This document shows positions 48,168 to 51,484 of a stretch of 51,484 nt of DNA, in pieces. The position numbers were made by a program, and so were the translations under genes. The stretch's first letter is position 1; each line of letters starts with the position of its first letter. The stretch is taken from IMG/VR virus record IMGVR_UViG_3300047409_000125, positions 1 through 51,484 of that record; one strand, given 5' to 3'. The notes below the pieces were generated by a model. The model saw nothing but the letters and a program-made list of their open reading frames with translations. It made no database searches and had not been told where the DNA came from. Origin of the DNA: a virus.

Positions 48168-48379
48168 TGATTGGCACGCTTATAGGAATTATTGTCACTC
48201 TCATAATCGTTGGTGTTGTCTGGTGGGCTATCCAGCAGCTGCTTCCGCTTATCCCGATAGCTGAACCATTCGGGACAATCATCCGCGTGCTTATGACCGT
48301 GGTACTGATCCTGATTGTCCTGTGGGTGATCCTGTCATTGCTTGGCTACGCTGGTGTACACACTCCCTTTCGTTTCTAA
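48167..48379 (+). CDS. Two-helix membrane protein, holin-like (Thivi_2564-like)
   Basis: 70 residues from ATG 48167 (AGGA upstream, TGATG overlap). Two hydrophobic helices (IGIIVTLIIVGVVWWAI and VLMTVVLILIVLWVILSLLGY) around an amphipathic link. Similar small proteins (Thivi_2564 type) occur in phages and are candidate holins. It is far from the endolysin gene (17.2 kb). Confidence 0.55.
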   Translation: MIGTLIGIIVTLIIVGVVWWAIQQLLPLIPIAEPFGTIIRVLMTVVLILIVLWVILSLLGYAGVHTPFRF

Positions 48380-48441
48380 CGACGAACCACCGCTGCCACC
48401 GGCAGAACCTTTTCATCCTAACGTATGCAGGAATTGCTGAC

Positions 48442-49008
48442 ATGCCCGTTACACCTCCATTTTCACCATTCGTCCCGACAGGCGGCCTGTCTGAAAACCT
48501 GATCCCGAACCCACCAGCTGACATACCCGAAGCGCCTGAAGTCAACGACGCCACAGCATTCATGGCAAAGACGCCTGAAGCGCAAGAGGTTGATGACATT
48601 ATCGCTGGCCTGACTTTGAACCGTGAACTTCCACTCTACATTCCGGAGCGGGAAAAACACATGGAGAAGTCGTTTCATATCATCAACGACACACCACAGG
48701 AACTGGCGGCGGCGATGCGCCAGCACTGGAGACCGGAAACTGATCCACATATACTGGCGCTGTTCGAAGGCAAGGTTTCCGGCGTGGACAAGACCGGCAA
48801 GATCATGAAGCCAATGCTGATGCAACGTGATATCCGCATCACGCAGGCTTACGACAAGCTGAAGCGTCAGCAGTTGCATGACATGTACAAAGGCATGGAC
48901 CCGCGTAACCGCAGCTTCAACAGCAAGTATGCCGACACCGAAGCTGTCATCAACTCAGGCACAACCAAGGGCCAGTTCTCAGGGGCCGGATGGAGGATCA
49001 AGGTATGA
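48442..49008 (+). CDS. Virion-region protein, unknown
   Basis: 188 residues from ATG 48442 (AGGA 9 nt upstream). Pro-rich N-terminus (PPFSPFVPTGG, IPNPPADIPEAPE), then charged helices with QRDIRITQAYDKLKRQQLHDMYKGMDPRNRSF. ATGA overlap with next gene. Possibly assembly factor; not recognised, and not convincingly a small terminase. Confidence 0.55.
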   Translation: MPVTPPFSPFVPTGGLSENLIPNPPADIPEAPEVNDATAFMAKTPEAQEVDDIIAGLTLNRELPLYIPEREKHMEKSFHIINDTPQELAAAMRQHWRPETDPHILALFEGKVSGVDKTGKIMKPMLMQRDIRITQAYDKLKRQQLHDMYKGMDPRNRSFNSKYADTEAVINSGTTKGQFSGAGWRIKV

Positions 49009-49184
49009 AAAAACCAACACCAAAGAAAGCAGCAAAGCCTAAAGGTCCAACAGCCGACGATCACCGCAAGCTTGCGGACATGCATCGTGCCAAGAGCCGA
49101 CTGCACGAAGCCAAGGCTGACATGCTGGATGTAGACGATCCGCCAAAGACCAAAGGCAGCAAGTTCAACATCAGACCTTACTAG
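49005..49184 (+). CDS. Small basic protein, unknown
   Basis: 59 residues starting MKKPTPKKAAKPKGP, Lys/Ala-rich, predicted disordered then helical. ATGA start; its 3' end overlaps the convergent terminase gene by 14 bp. Possible nucleic-acid binding. Confidence 0.55.
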   Translation: MKKPTPKKAAKPKGPTADDHRKLADMHRAKSRLHEAKADMLDVDDPPKTKGSKFNIRPY

Positions 49185-50724
49185 GCTGCAAGGCGTAATC
49201 GTTGATACCGAAGCTGTTAACGATAGCATCCAGCCGGTCAGGCGAGTGACCGATTTCCATTCTGATCTTTTCCTTCGGTGTCATGAACAGCCGTGCGAGT
49301 TCGTCACGGCGACATCCACCCGTGCCCCATTTGTAGCTGGCACATTCCTCTTGCAGTATCTTGTCGTTGGGCATCCGTACCTGACCCTGCAACCACATCT
49401 GGAATTTAAAGTGTAGCTCCGCACGCTTATTGCCGAACTGCACGGCGTTGTTGGCACCGCTGCCAAAATTGACCGCCACTACGCGGTCAGCCTTGTCGCG
49501 CATTCTCAACCGGCACGCATCCACCAGTCCCTTACCAAGACCGCCACTATCCACAAGAATAACGTCCATGCCAAAGCGGCGATAAGCAGAAACAAGCCAA
49601 TCAGCTTGGACATTCTGGTCCTTCGACTTGATGGCTCCCCAAATCCTTTTTCCGATGACGCATCCCTGACGGTCACAAACCCATGGGTCATCGCTGCCAT
49701 CTCCAGCCGGATCGACACTGATAATCTTGATCGTACCGATTGTAGGCTCGACCACCGAAGTCATAGCCTGCTGCACCAGTGACGCTGCAAAGAAATCCAG
49801 CGTGCTATCGGTCATGAAGCATTCAGCGTAGGTGGCTGGAAACTCTTGCTTCGTCAGCCGATGGATTGCATCAGGCGTGCCACCGTTCATCACTGCGAGT
49901 GTATAGTTCTCGCGATAGAACCAGTATATCTGTTGAGGCGACAGGCTGTGTAACTTGCCGTATTCTGCGAACTCTCTGGGTGCTTCCCATCCAATTGGCG
50001 GTTCATGCACGTATTCCGGCATGATGTGCCACGCCAGAAAATGCAGCCGCCAAAGTCCACGGTTCTTGTCGCGATGCGCCTGTTCACACATATCGAAGAA
50101 CATGCCGCTCGCACCGTTGCCGGTGCTTTCCATGATCACTTCGGTGCCGGGGATATCCAGCACGGTCTTCATCAGGCCGGATGACAAGTCTTCGCTGTTA
50201 TCGAAGAACGCCGCTTCCGACATATGCAGGAGATGCGTGTCATCTGACCGCCCGATATCTCCACCTTCTGCGCTCGACACTTTGTAGGTCGATTGCAGCT
50301 TGTCGAAGATCAGTTCGCGAGCGTTCGACGCGCCTAGAGAGGGCCGGATGTAATCCGGCAGTCCAACGTAGAACTCTTTGACTTCCCGGTGGATGTTGGT
50401 GGCGCTGTCGTTTCGATGAGCCACCACATGGGCGCGAACACCGCGTTGTGTTGCAGTGCGGTGGAAGAACCGCCCGGATATGTAGGTGGAGACACCCATT
50501 CGCCGGGCTTTGGGGACCAACGACCGGAGGTTTCCGTGCTGCTTTAGTTCCTCGTTTAAACGCTTGTTCAGGACCGTCTGGGCAGCGTTGATGCGAAATA
50601 ACGTCCTAGCGCCACCTTCCCTTGGGCGGATAAAAAGGTGATTTTCACGGTACCATTCAAAGTCCTTCAAGCGGCTCACAGCCTTTGCGTGCTTGTCGTC
50701 AGGTAGCGCCCAAGGGTAGTTCAT
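49171..50724 (-). CDS. Terminase large subunit
   Basis: 517 residues. ATPase: Walker A-like PKARRMGVSTYI (about 70-81) with arginine before the G-S-T; Walker B in the LLHMSEAAFF region. Nuclease (RNase H-like) acidic residues: SVDPAGDGSDD (about 346), DSGGLGKG (about 395) and SPDRLDAIV (about 498). It cuts and packages DNA through the portal. Its start overlaps the Pro/Gly-rich gene stop by 4 bp (ATGA). No small subunit recognised nearby. Confidence 0.92.
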   Translation of the reverse strand: MNYPWALPDDKHAKAVSRLKDFEWYRENHLFIRPREGGARTLFRINAAQTVLNKRLNEELKQHGNLRSLVPKARRMGVSTYISGRFFHRTATQRGVRAHVVAHRNDSATNIHREVKEFYVGLPDYIRPSLGASNARELIFDKLQSTYKVSSAEGGDIGRSDDTHLLHMSEAAFFDNSEDLSSGLMKTVLDIPGTEVIMESTGNGASGMFFDMCEQAHRDKNRGLWRLHFLAWHIMPEYVHEPPIGWEAPREFAEYGKLHSLSPQQIYWFYRENYTLAVMNGGTPDAIHRLTKQEFPATYAECFMTDSTLDFFAASLVQQAMTSVVEPTIGTIKIISVDPAGDGSDDPWVCDRQGCVIGKRIWGAIKSKDQNVQADWLVSAYRRFGMDVILVDSGGLGKGLVDACRLRMRDKADRVVAVNFGSGANNAVQFGNKRAELHFKFQMWLQGQVRMPNDKILQEECASYKWGTGGCRRDELARLFMTPKEKIRMEIGHSPDRLDAIVNSFGINDYALQPSKV

Positions 50725-51484
50725 ACCGGTATGCTGTAGAGGCTCTGCATGGCTATAGCCGCCGTAGCAGGGAAACCAGCAGCTACTGCTGCCGCAGCTA
50801 CCGGCCCGTTGGTGGCAGCAATGTTGGCTAGGCTGGACCCCGGCGTGAAACCGGTGATCCCCGTGCCTAGCGTGCCCCGTGACAAGCCTAAACTCTCCAG
50901 CGCCTGCTGCTGCGATTGTGCGAACTGTTGTGGCGTGACCGGCGAAGGCAGCACCCCAAGGGGTGCTGGTGCCACTTGGTTCTGCGCGTTCATTGATGCA
51001 GGGGGTGCTGCAACAGCAGCCATCTGCCCAAACGCATTAACCGTAGGACCAATCAACCCGGTCGTATTGCTGAAGCTTGTAGGTGGAGTTGCTGCTTGCC
51101 CAAAAGGACCGGTAGGAGGACCAACCACCCCGCTAGGCGGCGTGTCCAGAGAAGTAGGAGGACCGACAATACCAGCGTTGGGCAGATTAGCAGCGTCCGG
51201 TCGCGACACCGGCATTGGCACCTGTACCTGCGGCGACAGCATTACCGGGGGAGGTAGTGTTTCTTCAGTGATAGGTGCTGGCCTTCCTAATGGTGGCGAG
51301 TATGCCGGGTTGTCAGGATCGACCGGCGTTGTCGGCGGCGCGGGATTGTCGGGATCGACGCCAAGACCGGTGAAGCCCGGCGTACCGGGAACACCTACGG
51401 TGCCGGGAGGGCTTGGACTGAAACCGGTAGCAGTCATGCCGGGAGGTGCAACACCAACAACGCCGGGAGGGCTTGGACTGAAAC
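50721..51484 (-). CDS. Pro/Gly-rich structural protein, C-terminal third; start lies at 1322 across the join
   Basis: Same gene as the minus-strand frame at 1-1322, seen at the other end of the window; positions 51358-51484 duplicate 1-127. This end is very Pro-rich (PPPVMLSPQVQVP, TPPTSFSN) and repeats GPP/GQ motifs; the C-terminus is Ala-rich and hydrophobic (AAAAVAAGFPATAAIAM). The ATG at 51437 is internal, not the real start. Coupled by ATGA to the terminase gene. Confidence 0.8.
   Translation of the reverse strand, partial: FSPSPPGVVGVAPPGMTATGFSPSPPGTVGVPGTPGFTGLGVDPDNPAPPTTPVDPDNPAYSPPLGRPAPITEETLPPPVMLSPQVQVPMPVSRPDAANLPNAGIVGPPTSLDTPPSGVVGPPTGPFGQAATPPTSFSNTTGLIGPTVNAFGQMAAVAAPPASMNAQNQVAPAPLGVLPSPVTPQQFAQSQQQALESLGLSRGTLGTGITGFTPGSSLANIAATNGPVAAAAVAAGFPATAAIAMQSLYSIPV
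51358..51484. repeat. Terminal direct repeat, right copy
   Basis: Identical to positions 1-127; see the left copy. Bases 51358-51484 should be removed when the genome is circularised. Confidence 0.93.

Noticed and set aside
48442-49008. Small terminase subunit
   Set aside because: Position is suggestive but no helix-turn-helix or typical small-terminase pattern is visible.
1-51484. Integrase, CI-like repressor, phage RNA polymerase, reverse transcriptase (diversity-generating element), tRNA genes
   Set aside because: I looked for the characteristic motifs and found none; tRNAs could be missed by eye, so a tRNA scan would be decisive.

Overview
The window is a complete, circularly closed assembly of a tailed dsDNA phage with a short, P22-like (podovirus) tail. 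Its first 127 bases equal its last 127 bases exactly, and one reading frame of 652 codons runs unbroken across that join, so the unique genome is about 51,357 bp. The capsid protein, portal, large terminase, P22 gp4-like and gp10-like tail factors, a very large internal (ejection) protein and a GH24 lysozyme define the virion and lysis genes. I see no integrase, no lambda-type repressor, no phage RNA polymerase and no tRNA gene, so a lytic life cycle using host RNA polymerase is the simplest reading. A GcrA-type cell-cycle regulator and a PEPxxWA-CTERM secreted protein point to an alphaproteobacterial host, probably a sphingomonad-like one; this is inference from gene content.

Layout. From 50.7 kb through the join to 10.1 kb, on the minus strand, lies a tail-fibre/adhesin locus: a Pro/Gly-rich protein, a C1q-like protein, a 783-residue protein with a SPRY-like end, a collagen-like protein, and several small proteins sharing N-terminal modules. 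At 10.2-11.0 kb two plus-strand genes include a SprT-like metalloprotease. From 11.0 to 20.0 kb the minus strand carries the ejection protein, lysozyme, small lysis-type membrane proteins, the PEP-CTERM protein and an operon of small genes.

From 20.9 to 38.1 kb the plus strand is the early region. Its first part (22-26.3 kb) is a run of small unknown genes, several behind copies of a repeated, structured RNA leader. A dense iteron/palindrome cluster (26.7-27.0 kb) follows, then the replication genes: primase-helicase, SF2 helicase, PD-(D/E)XK nuclease, ssDNA-binding protein, family A DNA polymerase and VRR-NUC nuclease (the last at 39.2 kb). GcrA is encoded alone on the opposite strand inside this region.

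From 45.0 down to 39.9 kb (minus) come capsid, adhesin and tail-accessory genes. Divergently, 45.0-49.2 kb (plus) holds portal, GroES-like protein, scaffold-like protein and a holin-like membrane protein. The large terminase (minus) closes the circle.

Regulation. The hexamer GTATAC recurs in the divergent promoter regions at 10.15, 20.87, 38.87 and 44.98 kb, and as paired arrays at 20.05-20.26 and 26.73-26.78 kb. Three of those regions share the longer TTTGTATACACT. Together with the repeated leader and the AAAAAGCATGCTTTTT palindromes this suggests a phage-specific regulatory and origin system. I know of no described counterpart, but I could not search.
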